DNA of 64,000 nt, taken from the NCBI RefSeq assembly GCF_000002235.5, contig NW_022145596.1, positions 5,018,352 to 5,082,351 on the forward strand, given 5' to 3'. A program made the translations under genes and the position numbers. Under the pieces are notes generated by a model. It searched no databases. It was not told where the DNA came from and was given only the letters and a program-made list of their open reading frames with translations. Positions 49,625 through 61,870 of the stretch are shown here, piece by piece. Positions within the stretch are counted from its first letter, which is position 1. Every line of letters starts with the position of its first letter. The stretch is from Strongylocentrotus purpuratus. Taxonomy: Eukaryota; Echinodermata; Echinoidea; Camarodonta; Strongylocentrotidae.

Positions 49625-49699
49625 TATTAAAAGGTTATAGATAGCTAGAGAGCTCGGGATTTAGACGCATTTTCAACTCTGGTGGTGGAAAGGAAAGAG
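49625..49699 (+). promoter_or_regulatory. Possible promoter and 5' UTR exon of lectin gene
   Basis: TATTAAAAGG at 49625 could act as a TATA-like element. About 70 bases later AAAGAG is followed by a GTATGT donor at 49700. The lectin ATG lies seven bases after an acceptor (TTTTCTCTTGGCAG ending at 50228), so a non-coding upstream exon must exist; this is the nearest plausible one. Confidence 0.35.
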
Positions 49700-50234
49700 G
49701 TATGTATTTACAGTGATTCTTGTCATTATGATCATTCATCCATTCCTTCCTTTATTCATTCATTCAACAATAATTTTATTAAGGGCACTTAAAATTGGCT
49801 GAATCAGTAATGTCAATGTGACGTAGTGCCGGACAACTTTCCATTTGTTTCAACAAACAAAATAACTAAAAACGTCAATGTTCCGAAAGGTTTGACGCAG
49901 TGGGTCTCTTCTTTTCAGAGGCCCTATATTAATATCCATAATATATTTTGAGAAGTGCCCCAAGGGAGAAGGCAGTTTTTAACGATATTTTTGTAGACGA
50001 CAAACGGGAGAGTTGTCCGTGTAGACGTCAAAATCCTCGACAAAATCGCCAAGTTGAGATACAGATTAAGTGATCTCATTTCAAACATTAAAAACTCTCT
50101 TATAATAGGTTCGATTTACTTAAAAATTTCGCCATTCGGTTCCTCTTCTTTTTTTGTTTTCATATACTAATGAACTTATTATCAGAATTTGATAGCCCTT
50201 AAACTGTTTTATATTTTTCTCTTGGCAGTAAAAC

Positions 50235-51076
50235 ATGACGAGATTGAACATCTTTGCTTTGAGCCTCTTCGCGTTCATCTCTGTATCTACAGCATGTAAG
50301 TCATATGATCGTCTTTAAAGCCATTTTCTAAAATCAACTGAATGTGTTATAGACTAAATAAAAGATTTACGGATAAGTATACAGCAAAACTAATATCATT
50401 TTCAATAGTATTACACAAAGAGGACGCAACAATATTATATTTTAACACACTAAAATTCTTATTTCACTTTAAATTTTCCGATCAGATATGCATTTTCCCA
50501 ACAATATGAGGTTGATTTACACACAATGTAAGACCGCAAAACATCTGTATATAAAATAACTTTTACAGTTGCTTAGGGTAAAGATGAGGTGCATTTTTGT
50601 TTACATGTTTTATGTAAACGAGCAGTAAGTTCAATTTATTTATTGAGAATTACAATTAGACACTTTTTCTTACAGGTTGGACCGTTGGAGGCATTTTTTG
50701 GTTTGATTACATGATCATGAATGTGATGACAAGAAACCTAGGCCTAATCTGCACTTAATCATCGACTTTGAGAGTTTTTTCATTTTTTTCATTTTCTTCC
50801 ACTTTAAACAAAAACCAAAAGAAAACGAACAAAGTCACATAACAAACAGGAGGTGGAAAATAAAATTAATTCATGGTTTTGATCTGGCTACTTTTGAGAA
50901 ATAAAGGTATAACCTTACATGCATGCGTTGGTAGAAGAAGTAACAATTTTTAACCAGGGAGCATTCCAGATTCGTTTAACAGCGGTAAACAGTTACCTGT
51001 TTTATCATATTTAATTAACCTTCAGGACAGCACATTGTTGAATAATTTGGTTGTCAGAAATATCTTCTAATCACCC

Positions 51077-51166
<90 letters not shown>

Positions 51167-54100
51167 TAATTATGTCTGTATCCATCTGTATTTCTTTCTC
51201 TATTTCTGTATATCTCACCAAGTACGTTTCAATAGGCTATCTGTCTTTCTCTAATTTGTTTCGCTCGCCGACTGTCACGTCCCCTCCCTCTTCCCCCTCC
51301 CGCTTTTGTTTAGTCTTAAGTTCTTTCTTTCGTTCTTCTTCTTCTACTTTATTCCCTTATATCCTTCTTTGTTTCTTTTACTTTTTTTGTATAACGGTAA
51401 AAATGTATTCTGGCATTTACAGTTTAATTTTTTTCAGGTGGGTAATAATTTTTTTCTTCTTTTCACACAACCGTGGAGACTGGTTGTTGGTGAAATACCA
51501 ACTCATCTATTCATTCGCTGTTTTATCTTGGGATGTACTATTCTTCTCTTAGATGTGACATGTCCTGATGACTGGACGAGACATGGGTTCTCCTGCTACT
51601 ATTTCCGATCGTGTGACGTAACGTGGGATGATGGTGAACGAGAGTGCCTGGCTCTTGGTGGCCATCTTGTTTCTATCGATACCAGGGCCGAGATGGCCTT
51701 TGTCGAGAATCTAGTAGCTGGAGAGAAAGGACCGGTGAGTTAATTTACAATAACAGAACACGTCATAAACTATGATTTAAAAAAAAAATACATTAAAAAA
51801 AAATCTTTCACTTAAATGTCGAAAGATTGTCTTTTTTGCCATTCCGTTGCTTGATTACAAAAATCAATTAAAACTGAACTCGTACTTGCCAGGTGCTCAG
51901 AAAGAATCAGATGTAACTGTTATGTTTCAAATTTACACCGAAAAACAAATAAACACACAAACAGTAGAATTAAAAAATGGGAGGGGCCCACCACCACTCT
52001 CCTCAAACATTCACAATAAATGAAATCTCAACATGCTTAACCCATAAAATTTGCATCCATTTAGTTTCTTAATCCTTGCATTCCTTAACCCATCTTTTGA
52101 CACCGAAGTAACGAGAATAGGGCTTATCGTTATGGAGTCACGGATATTTTATTTAACTGTATATTCCTCGGAGTGACATCTCTTGCCCAAATATCAATTT
52201 TCTTGTTTCTACAATTTGCGAGCGAACAAGAAATTTATCGTAGTGAAAATTTAAATTCCAACACTTAAAATATAAGATTCCCAATCACGATGCGCCAAAA
52301 AGTAAGGTAATGATTGATTCATACTGTTATAAATAAGCCTACATTTTCCAGAATTTTCGGAGACTGTATCCCCAAAGCCCCCGTCTCCTACGCCCATTAC
52401 CTCATTCCATTCTTCACTAAATTTGTGTTGGGTAAGCTATAGTATAAGTGCTAACTTCGTCAAGATTTGGCATTCCATTTTTACAAGTCTTAACCCCGGT
52501 GGGGTCACTCAATGTGACTTCCGGACCGCATGATCGTTACCATAATCGCGGGAAAAGGGGTAAATTTCAAGCAATGTCCGCGGACAAAATATTCCTCGAA
52601 ATAAAGAAAATAGGGGTGCACAGGTGTCCCCGAAATTGATAAATAGGGGTCAGGAAAAGGGAAAAGAGAAAACCGGGAAGGGAAAAGAGAAAACCGGGAA
52701 GAAACTTATTTAGATTTCTTCTTTTGTACCCGATTATATAAATATTGACGAAATCCAAAACTGTGGATTTAGTTTCCATAAATTGATTGGATTTGTATAT
52801 ATTTATTCCTTTCATTCCTTTTTGTCTTCTTCAAGTTCTGGATCGGTCTGAACGACAAGTACCGTGAGGGTCAGTGGTTCTTCACAGACATGAGGCGTCT
52901 TCGTCCCGAGCTGGGGCCTCTCTGGGGTGCACACGAGCCCAACAACAATGGTGATGAGGATTGCGTCATGTTTCCTCATGGTGCTGATAAGAAATGGAAT
53001 GACGCCAAGTGTGATAGCAAGTACAGCTTCATCTGCGAGATTGAAAAATTCGGTGAGACACAAAATGAGGGTCATCATGACAATCGACAATTAGACGGAT
53101 CTTCGGAACGTTTTATAATTTTTATAAATTTTATAAATTCTGTGCTCAAATTTCCAGAATATCGAATTGAAAATATGAAAAAAATGTAGATTCAACTTTT
53201 TGTTTATAGGGGTTTACTACAAGAGATAATATTTCTTTCAACAACAACAAAAATATTTTCGATCTGTTACCCCTCTTCGATGAACATTTTTCTTAGGGGG
53301 TGCGCCCTTAAAATGTTCCGATAATTTTTTTTATCATTTTGTTCGAAATCCTCGAATTCTCATTTTCTGTAGCATAACATGGTTTCAGTCATTGAAGAGG
53401 CACTAGAGTCATTGGTGGAGGGGGGGGGGACACACCGATCGACCCTCATTTAGTTAGATTAATACAAATCAAGAGCATTGAGTAGGGAAGGGTGTGGAAG
53501 GACGTCATGCCCCTCTATTTTCTTTTCCCCTTTAATTCCTTTAATAAGCGAAAAGCCATGCAAATGTTATCTCCTTTTCTAATTAATGTCGACCATAGGT
53601 TGCCCCGACGGATGGGGAGAGTACGGGGACTCCTGTTACCACCAGGTCGTATCGCCCAAGGTCAACCAGTTCGACGCCCAGACCCACTGCCAGTCCATCC
53701 ATCAAGACTGCAGTCTGGTCAAGATCGACAACCACGACGAACAGGCTTTCCTAGAGAGCTTCTTCGGAGAGAGTTGTGCCGACTGGATTGGTCTCCTGGG
53801 AGAGGTAAGGATGTAACACATTGTGATATTTAGGGGTTGGACGGAGGTGGCTACGCCTCTTTGGTAAAAAAAAAATCGCCTCTTTTGATCGACCTGAGGA
53901 GGATTGTGGGAACTTTTAAAAATCGTTATTCCAAGGAGATGAAAATCATGTTTTAAATAAAAGGTATTGTTATTTATGTTCCACGTTTCTGATAATCTTA
54001 CTTCTTCCCTTATAAAAGTGGAGCGTCAGAATTTGTTAATGGTGACGAGTATCATCTTTCCTCGGGAGGGCTTCACGCGGAACTCACCTGTAAAATAATA

Positions 54101-54683
54101 TACGAGAAGAGAAAGAATTGTTATCCTGATGAATTGATTCTACCAGTACAGGCAAAACATTTCAAAAGAGTATACTAAGTACTATTAAACAATCGGGTGG
54201 CTATGAAAGTCAAACTCGGCAATTCTTAAAGGGCTGGGCTCTATTAATTATAGTTTTAAATTTACGAATTAAATACATACATCTACATGGGTTGTGTATA
54301 TTTCTGCAACATTGTAATTTCAGCTTTGACTTTAAAAAGTCCGATATTCAAATTTTCAGGTAAACGCAAACGCAAACTCAAACGCGAACGGCGTCTCTGC
54401 CTCACACCATCATCACGATCATGATCACGACGACGCCAACGACGACAACGACGGAGGAAACGGTGGCGGAAACAGTGGTGGAAGTGGCGAATTCTTAACT
54501 CGCGATTATTTCTTCACCGATGGCCAGCCGATGGTGCACGACTTCTGGAAGTCGAACGAACCCAACTTCGACAAGGACAACGACCGCGTGTGTGCGATTC
54601 AGAAGAACACTCTGGGGTGGAATGATTACGGTTGCGGCAACGAGATGAGCTACATTTGCGAGTTAAAGAAACCAAGCTTCTAA
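50235..54683 (+). CDS. Secreted protein with two C-type lectin domains and a His/Asp/Asn/Gly-rich insert, 5 coding exons
   Basis: Exons 50235-50295, 51553-51734, 52836-53052, 53599-53804 and 54360-54683 join in one frame (329 residues). Residues 1-20 are a signal peptide. CTLD1 (about 24-151) starts CPDDW and has WIGL, EPN at 115-117, WND at 135-137 and FICE. CTLD2 (about 155-323) starts CPDGW and has WIGL, EPN at 289-291, WND at 309-311 and YICE. EPN plus WND is the calcium-dependent mannose-type signature, so both domains should bind sugar. Residues about 223-265, at the start of the last exon, are an insert between WIGL and the FFTDGQ strand with four His in a row, then Asp, Asn and Gly runs. 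Such a loop could bind metal or mineral. There is no membrane segment. AATAAA lies at about 55270. The fold and secretion are firm; ligand and role (immune, adhesion or biomineral) are unknown. Confidence 0.93.
51084..51167 (+). repeat. (CT)n microsatellite in lectin intron 1
   Basis: About 40 uninterrupted CT units, among the longest pure dinucleotide runs in the window, followed by pyrimidine-rich DNA up to the exon 2 acceptor. Confidence 0.97.
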
Positions 54684-55290
54684 GAAATTTGCTTGTTAAG
54701 TGTTAAGTCTGCCCTCTGAAAGTACAGGAAGGGAAATGCATTCTTTTAGAAGTCATTCTAAAGAGGGGTCATTTCGTTTCGGGTGGGAATTCACGCTAAG
54801 AATAATAATTGAATACACTCTCAAAAGAGTAATTAAACCACTCCTTTGGAATTGATTCCACTCTAAGTTAGAGTGTTTTCAACTCCTGAACAAAGTGATC
54901 CCTAGTATGACTTCTGGATTTCCACTTTTCTGCTGTCAGAGAGTAGGTTTTTAGCACTGATGTCATATATTTGATTTTAATTTAAGAGGTGCTGAGAGTA
55001 ATTTATGCTAAAGAGCATCAACGAAACAAAATATCAACTGTAAGAAAATGGTGATGATTTTTTTTTTCTTTGTCAATAAAAAAGATTATTCAAATGGAAT
55101 GTTAGCAAGCCTTCTTCCAAACAATTATAATTTCATTGCATTGGTGTAGTCAAGATTATCTTTCCCTTATAACAAGAGAATTTCAGTAAGCACGTTTTTG
55201 AACATTAATCAATATAGATCTGTGTTTTGAATCAAGTTTATATTGTACCTATTTTGCCCTTTTGTATCAAATAAAGTTATTAATACCATT
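54684..55290 (+). other. Lectin gene 3' UTR
   Basis: AT-rich, no ORF. AATAAA signals at about 55074 and 55270 give two candidate poly(A) sites. Confidence 0.6.
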
Positions 55291-55795
55291 TAGATAATTT
55301 GTCACAACTTAGTAGTGCTCTGTCTGTCTCTTCTAATACACCTCAAATGTAATATTTATATATTGTAATCATTATTTACGACAAACTGTGTATATTCCTA
55401 TAAAAGAAGCCAAATACTGATTCAACAAAATGTTAACACCGTCATTTCCATTGAAAGATTTTGACAATCATTGAATCACAATCTAGAAATAAATAACAGC
55501 TCCCTAAAACAATGTTCCTGATTACCCTCGGATCGTTAACCCCATTTTGATTACATTTAGGATGGGAATGCATTAAAAGGCTAAATTGTAAAATGTGTTA
55601 TCTTGGGGGAGGGGGAGGTAACTTCATTTTTAAGCACTGTTAGATGGGGACGTAGTGCCAAAGTTATTTGAACTAAGTTCTCCTGCAGGGAATTACTGCG
55701 ATTGCAATGGCGCCCACTGCTGGCAGTGGGCCGAACACGAAATCTCCTCCCTCCTCCACATCCCCGGTCCACATCCCTCCCCCGCCCTTTCTTCC

Positions 55796-55918
55796 TCTCC
55801 CTCTCTCTCTCTCTCTCTTTCTCTCCCTCTCTCTTTCTCTTTTTTCTCTCTCTCTCTCTCTTTTAACTTTTCTCTCTACATTTTCTCTCTCTTTCTATTT
55901 TCTCTCTCTCTCTCTCTC

Positions 55919-55949
<31 letters not shown>

Positions 55950-56004
55950 CCTCCCTCCCTCCCCTCTCTCTCTCACTCTCTCTCTCTTTCTCACTCTCAC
56001 TCTA

Positions 56005-56049
<45 letters not shown>

Positions 56050-56075
56050 TTCTCTATCTCTCTCACTCCTCTCAA
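55796..56075. repeat. CT-rich microsatellite
   Basis: About 280 bases of CTCT with TTTCT and CCCT variants. The long Ser/Leu frames are artefacts. Confidence 0.95.
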
Positions 56076-56682
56076 AGACTAACAAAGTAATGATGACGCA
56101 GGTGTTTTCCCCCTTTCTTACACGATCGTTAGATCGTTTTCACAGGAACATGAATAGAACTGATTACAGGGGCGGGGGTCACATGCAGATATGGCAAAAT
56201 GGAAGTTATGAAATGTTACATATTTTTTGCGTTTTAACATTAAGATGCGGTTTGTGTAGGTCTCTAATATGCTTCGATTTCTTACTCGGGGTACATTTAT
56301 GAGTTTGAAAGTTAGTTTGAATTAAGATGATCGTCTCCAATCAGTGTCTATTCTGTGAGAACAAAAAAAGTTGTCAAAGAACTCTTTGGACATTTTCCTT
56401 GAATATTATTGCTTCATAATTTTCACATTTTTAAAACGTGGGTTACCGGGGCACTTCGCTGGAATTGTTCTCGTCCAGACAGAATACACTGTAAAGAAAT
56501 AATTTATATCTTCGGAGAAAAAAAAATAGATAAAACGAATCAAATATTTGAATAAGATATCATCCAATATAAAGATAGCGAAAATAAATATTAACTATAT
56601 CATTCAGTCACCTTTGTTCACTAAAATAATGCACTTCGACTTTGTGACGACTGTTTTAGTGAGCTTTGATTACGGATCCATT

Positions 56683-56765
56683 TGTGCGCGTGTGTGTGTG
56701 TGTGTGCGTGTGTGTGGATGTGTGCGTGTGCGCGTGTGTGTTTGTAGGCGACGATGTGTGTTTGT
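56683..56765. repeat. (GT)n microsatellite
   Basis: GTGT with GTGC and GTGGAT variants, a potential Z-DNA-type alternating purine-pyrimidine run. Confidence 0.93.
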
Positions 56766-58344
56766 TTCAATATTATAGGCCTCAAACAAAAAATTAACAC
56801 AAAATGTAAATGTTAGCATTTATAATCGATTTAATGAATAATTTTACTGACGATTTCATATATCTATCCGATTACATCTGCTACAAATGTTTTGATTTCT
56901 AAGTGCCCCTTCCCCTTGCCCGGGCGTCATCTCGAAAATACGCGGTCATTTGAATTGAGCCCCCAAGCCCCCAACACCCCCGGTTCGACAGGCCCAGCCC
57001 TGCTTTACTAGCAATCATAAATGGTAACATCCAAGCCAATTAATCATCGGATACACGCAATCATGCTGCAAATTAAACATGCTCTTTCTCCTCCTATTTT
57101 TAATATATTAATGACCCACTTATATTATCATGATATTGATTAGGCAAAGTGCCCCTTGCCCTGCACATTTTTGTACCTTGTACGTTGTATACATGGGACT
57201 AAGAGATAAGGAGAATGTGACAATATAATTATCACACGTACGTCATTTTCATATTGCTGTAATCAAAGCAATGCATCGTTTTTAATCATAGAACACTTCA
57301 TATCTGCGTTTCGCCTGTGCATGATTACCATACGTTGTTAAACAAAAGGATATTACGAATTGAAATCGATTTCTTTGGATGAACTTAGTCATTTGTCATA
57401 CGTACCAAAGATCAAGGGTGAGAAACACATCAGTTTATTATATCTTTTCTTTTTGTCAGATAACTGATTTTCTTAAATTAAACTCTTGAACACGATTGCG
57501 AAATCTATCAAAAAATCCAAGGGCAATATGATTTATACCTTATCAAACTGAAAACTGAAAAATGTCAATGTCATGTTCGCATATTTCAAAAGGCCATGCA
57601 TACGGCTATTTATACATTGCGATCGTTAACCTTATTAAATTGTGTTTAATGTTGCGATAGAAGCAGCTAGAGTAAGGAGGTAAGTCATTTTTAAAATGTA
57701 GACCCCCTACAGCCCCCAAGTATACGCTGTCGATAATCGTCTTACTACGTAATATAAACCTATTTGTCCTTTATTCCATGACCGTATTAAAAGGATTAGA
57801 GTAACTACATGCATATCTCAGATGAGCTCTCACTTCTATCTGGACTAAAAATAATAGAAACGTGCTGTAACACCAATCAAAACGATTTCTTTGACGCGAT
57901 GCCAATTTTATATCTCTACGTCCCTCTCAAAATGAACAAAAAGAGATTTGATATTCAATGAGACCAAGGCACTTGAAAAGAACTATTAAAGATAAAAGTT
58001 GAGTACCGGTCAAGTGATTGCATTGTCACAGAAACTGTGACTAAAAAAATCTAAGAAACTAAAACACAATAGGGTGCGGTAGGAAGGAATTGGTTTATAC
58101 TAAGACACTTTCGATTCATCAAAATAGCGAACTCACTCTTGTAAAAAGTTACATGCACTTCACTCAGAAATGGGTATATGGGACTACACGTGCGTGTGGC
58201 ATGAACATGGGGTCCAAACGTTTCAGCTATTTCTTGTCCGCATATCTGGCACATAATGAATAATAAAAATATTTATTAATATTTATATTTCGCATCCCAG
58301 AGGATGCCCAAGACGCCTACAATGTAATATTATTACCCTGGCTT

Positions 58345-58545
58345 TGGCCCAGCTTTTCGAAGACGCTAAAAGCATGGAAGGAATAGATTCCTACAAGGTA
58401 TTCATCTGGGTGGAGAGTAGGAAATGTAGATTAATATCTTGCCAAAGGACGTTAATGCCGCGGTGGGACTCGAATCGCGAACCATGTGATTCACAGTCCA
58501 ATGTCTTGGATATATACTTGACCACGACAGCCCTTTATATGGGGC
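58345..58545 (-). mobile_element. tRNA-derived SINE, CTTTGGCAA-core family
   Basis: On the minus strand: A-box-like TGGTCAAGTAT, B box GATTCGAGTCC (plus 58466-58476), then CCTTTGGCAAGATATTAATC. It may extend left to about 58265 through an AT-rich tail. Confidence 0.75.
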
Positions 58546-58896
58546 ATTTGGGGAGCAGTTTTTTTTCAGGGGTATTTCTACTATGACATTATTTTGTCCG
58601 AAGTGACATAAACAAGAATAAATAAAGAGCTCAACAATTATTTAAAACTTTTACCTGAACTAAACCCTTTTCTCTTTTTTAGTTAATTCTAATTTACCAT
58701 TGATGGCATTTCTGTCATGATTTATGAATAATTGAGGAGAAAATTGTATATTGTAATTATTCTTTCCATCTCATTGTATTATGTTTTATTCAATCATTTT
58801 TAGTACTATCAAATCAATTCCGCTTAATCATTATTCCACTTTCCATATCCATACCAAAATATTCTGTCACATTCTTCTTCTTCTTCTTCCAGTTAA

Positions 58897-59411
58897 AGGA
58901 GTCACACCAAGAAGCAAAAGTGTATTGAATTGATGCAAAATTCATATCATTGCGAAGGGGAAGCCTTACTGATAAAATACAACAAATTTCCTCTTCAAAA
59001 TATGTTTGGGGCCCGCAGAAATCCAGATTTACTGCCTTCAGCAGTCCTTCGTATGACGTCACTATTGTGACGTCACACCCTGGACATGGCTGTCTAGCTG
59101 CATACTCGCATACACGCGCATACACGCATACACGCGCATACACGCGCGACTCCGGTATGCGGCCGGTACCGAGCTGTTTGTCCAGGGTGTGACGTCACTA
59201 TTCAGAGCTCGCTACGCTCGTGTGTTTGGCTTACGTTCGGGGGCGCTTGGGGGTCTAAGAAGGGTCTTGAAAAATTGCATTTTTACTCCTTTCCATAATA
59301 TCTATATGATTTCTTAGCAAATAATTCGTGTTTTTCAAGAGAAAATCTTTCCATCCATATGTAATTTGTTCTAATTATCAGTTGTTAGTAAATTTTCTTT
59401 GTGTAGCTCCT
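58897..59411. mobile_element. TTAA-flanked DNA element with nested inverted repeat
   Basis: The ends AGGAGTCACACCAA and (reversed) AGGAGCTACACAAA are flanked by TTAA at 58893-58896 and 59412-59415, the target type of Kolobok and piggyBac elements. There is no transposase ORF, so it is non-autonomous. A second, inner inverted repeat with CRE sites lies at 59066-59196. Confidence 0.75.
59066..59196. repeat. Inverted repeat with TGACGTCA (CRE) in both arms
   Basis: Arms of at least 19 exact bases: TGACGTCACACCCTGGACA on the left, its reverse complement on the right. The loop of about 90 bases contains CATACACGCG-type repeats. A further TGACGTCA lies just left at about 59054. Confidence 0.9.
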
Positions 59412-60408
59412 TTAAGTAGTGACCGCCGTTGGCGTATTATCGTACTTGTGCTTGTCGAGTGCTTCATCTGTGATAATGCTCATAATTTACAGTATGCCTA
59501 GAAATTGAACAAAAATTTAGAAACACATACACCTTTTATCTCCAGTTCAGTTAACTAGTTTAGCTCAAGGCCTTCTCGTTTGCCTTCTTTCATGGTCCAT
59601 CCCCTATAGTGACGTGGCATATGCCAAGATAATAAGGGGACACCCTTTTTTTTTGGGGGGGGGTAGTTACTGGTAATAACATTTGAACAAAACATGAATA
59701 AGCAACGCTACTGATTTAAAGGAAAGCGTGGGAGTAATCCTTATGATAGTTTATTCACGTTCCTCTCGATTTATCCGTCTCTCTTTACGGTATGTTATCT
59801 CATCGTTCGATAGGGGCACGTACCCTTTTGCCCCCTGTAGCTACGCTATCCTTTCCACTACAGCTTCACCTTCAAAACCAGTTTTTCTCTTCCAATTGGC
59901 GTCGTCGAGATAGAATATCCGGTCGATTGCTCAAACTGGAGCAACACAATCTATTCAAGGAAAATTGGTCGCAGATCACTGCTGCTCGGTAACATAACAT
60001 GCGTCAAGACATTAAGGGGCATTTGGTGGTGGGTGGGGGGGGGTGGTCTTTTTTCATGACTAAAATGTGAGTTACAAGGCCAAAGCGTTCAGTGGAAGTG
60101 TGCAGGAGGGTTGGTGTCATCTTCTTTTCTAGTCATTCCGTATCCATTTCATTATATTTTATCTCTTTATTTATTTTCCTTCTTTTTTTTCTCGTCATTC
60201 ATGTATTGAAAAAAGGGTACGTACCCCGTGTCTGACTTAATTACGCCCTTGCCGATGCTGCAAGCTAAAGCTGGGATGAATGATGTTGAAAATATAGAGC
60301 TCAGTGAAAGGCATGATGTAAAAGTAGTACACGTGCACTGCTCAGCTCAAGGCGCCATAGCTATTTTTGCATTCACCGATACCTTATATTCGATAACCTC
60401 CCCCTTTA

Positions 60409-60712
60409 CATCTCTCTCTCTCTCCCTCTCTCTCTCTCTCCCTCTCTCTCTCTCGTTCTCTCTCTCTCTCTTTTTGTCTCTCCCCTCTCTCTCTTCTTCT
60501 TTCTCTCATTCTCTCTTTGTCTCTCTCTCTATCTCTATTTCTATCTTCGCTATCTTTCAATTTTCATATTTTTTCCTAGTAATATTCATTCGGTTCTAAT
60601 ATCCTTCCCCTTGTGCGTCGTTCTTTCTCCCTCTCATCTTTTCCTCTCTCTAACAAACACTCGCTCTCCCTTCCTCTTCTCCGTTTTTCCTCATTCTCTC
60701 TCTCTCTCTTTC

Positions 60713-60743
<31 letters not shown>

Positions 60744-60745
60744 AA
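60409..60745. repeat. CT-rich microsatellite block
   Basis: Several (CT)n runs separated by short unique pyrimidine-rich DNA; a smaller one follows at about 60858-60910. Confidence 0.92.
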
Positions 60746-61654
60746 CACACACACTTCCCGTTGATTAACTTTTTTTGCTCTTTCTCTTTTATCTCCCTAT
60801 ATTTTTCTTTTTCCTCTCCGCTTTTCATTTGTATCCTCATCTCATCCTGATGTTCTCTATCTCTCTCTCTCTCTCTCTTTTCTCTCTCTCTCTCACTCCC
60901 TCTCTCTCTTACACTAACTCTCTACTCCACGCATATTTCCCCCTCCACCTTTCCTTCTCCAACCCATATTTTCACTTCCCCACATCGTCTCTCCCATTTC
61001 CTTTCCATTTTCCCCTTTCTATTTTTGTGTTCTTTTTCTTTTTAGCTTCTTCATCACAACCACTTTGTCTATCCTGTTTCTCCCGTCTCCCATAGGCTAC
61101 ATCGTATACACCAGACGCGCGGATGCATGACAAAATACTATCAAAAAATTGGCGGTTGCGTGGCTTTGCTGTACTCTCTCCGTGTATACCGTCAGACGAT
61201 AGAACTTAATGCGCGTTAATTCCTTCTGTCTTCGTACACCCTTAACAAAATCACGTGTCGCAAAGAACCACGGTCGGTCTCGAAGAAGAAAATGTCATCT
61301 CACGTTTTCCCGCCATCACTCTCGACTCAACGTCTGTGCTACATGGGTATGTTTTAAACCGTGCTTGGATGGATAGAAGGATAATTCACCTTTTCTTGCC
61401 TGTGGATATTTTTTCGGATCATAACAATGATGGCAGCTTAAGGAAAAGTGCGCGAACTTATTTTCTGTCTGGTAGGATATTTCTAAATATAACTTGCATA
61501 TTTCCCGGCGGAGAAATTTCATCAGCTGGAGTGAGAGTCCGTGAGAGCATGCAGCACAGGTAGGCCCCTAACAAAATGAATTGTGCCAGTATTGGAAAGG
61601 GTGTTTTTATTTTGTTCAGTGTTTTTAATTAATTCTATGTTGCTCTCTGTGTGC

Positions 61655-61870
61655 ACTGTGGAATATTGGTGAATGCCCCTGACACTCATACGAGAGGTCT
61701 GAGGTTCGATCCTTGCTCGATGCTTTGGCAAGATGATAATTACTTGTGTTACACTCAGCTGTATTCATTGGGTACCTGGAAATTCTAGGGTAGTATTGAA
61801 CGCAGAGCCCCCGGGAAGAGTTCTATCTATACTGACAAGGCTACGCTAGATAAACAGGCCCATGTTATTG
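61655..61870 (+). mobile_element. tRNA-derived SINE, CTTTGGCAA-core family
   Basis: A-box-like TGGTGAATGCC, B box GGTTCGATCCT (61703-61713), then GCTTTGGCAAGATGATAAT, CTGTATTCATTGGGTACCTG and a tail ending in ATTATTATT. It is the longest SINE copy here. Confidence 0.8.

Noticed and set aside
55655-56302. 215-codon frame starting in a Cys-containing stretch
   Set aside because: Only the first 40 codons are non-repetitive, they show no domain, and the rest is a CT microsatellite.
58814-59143. 109-codon minus-strand frame with Cys residues
   Set aside because: It lies across the left half of the TTAA-flanked element and its CRE hairpin, with no domain or splice support.
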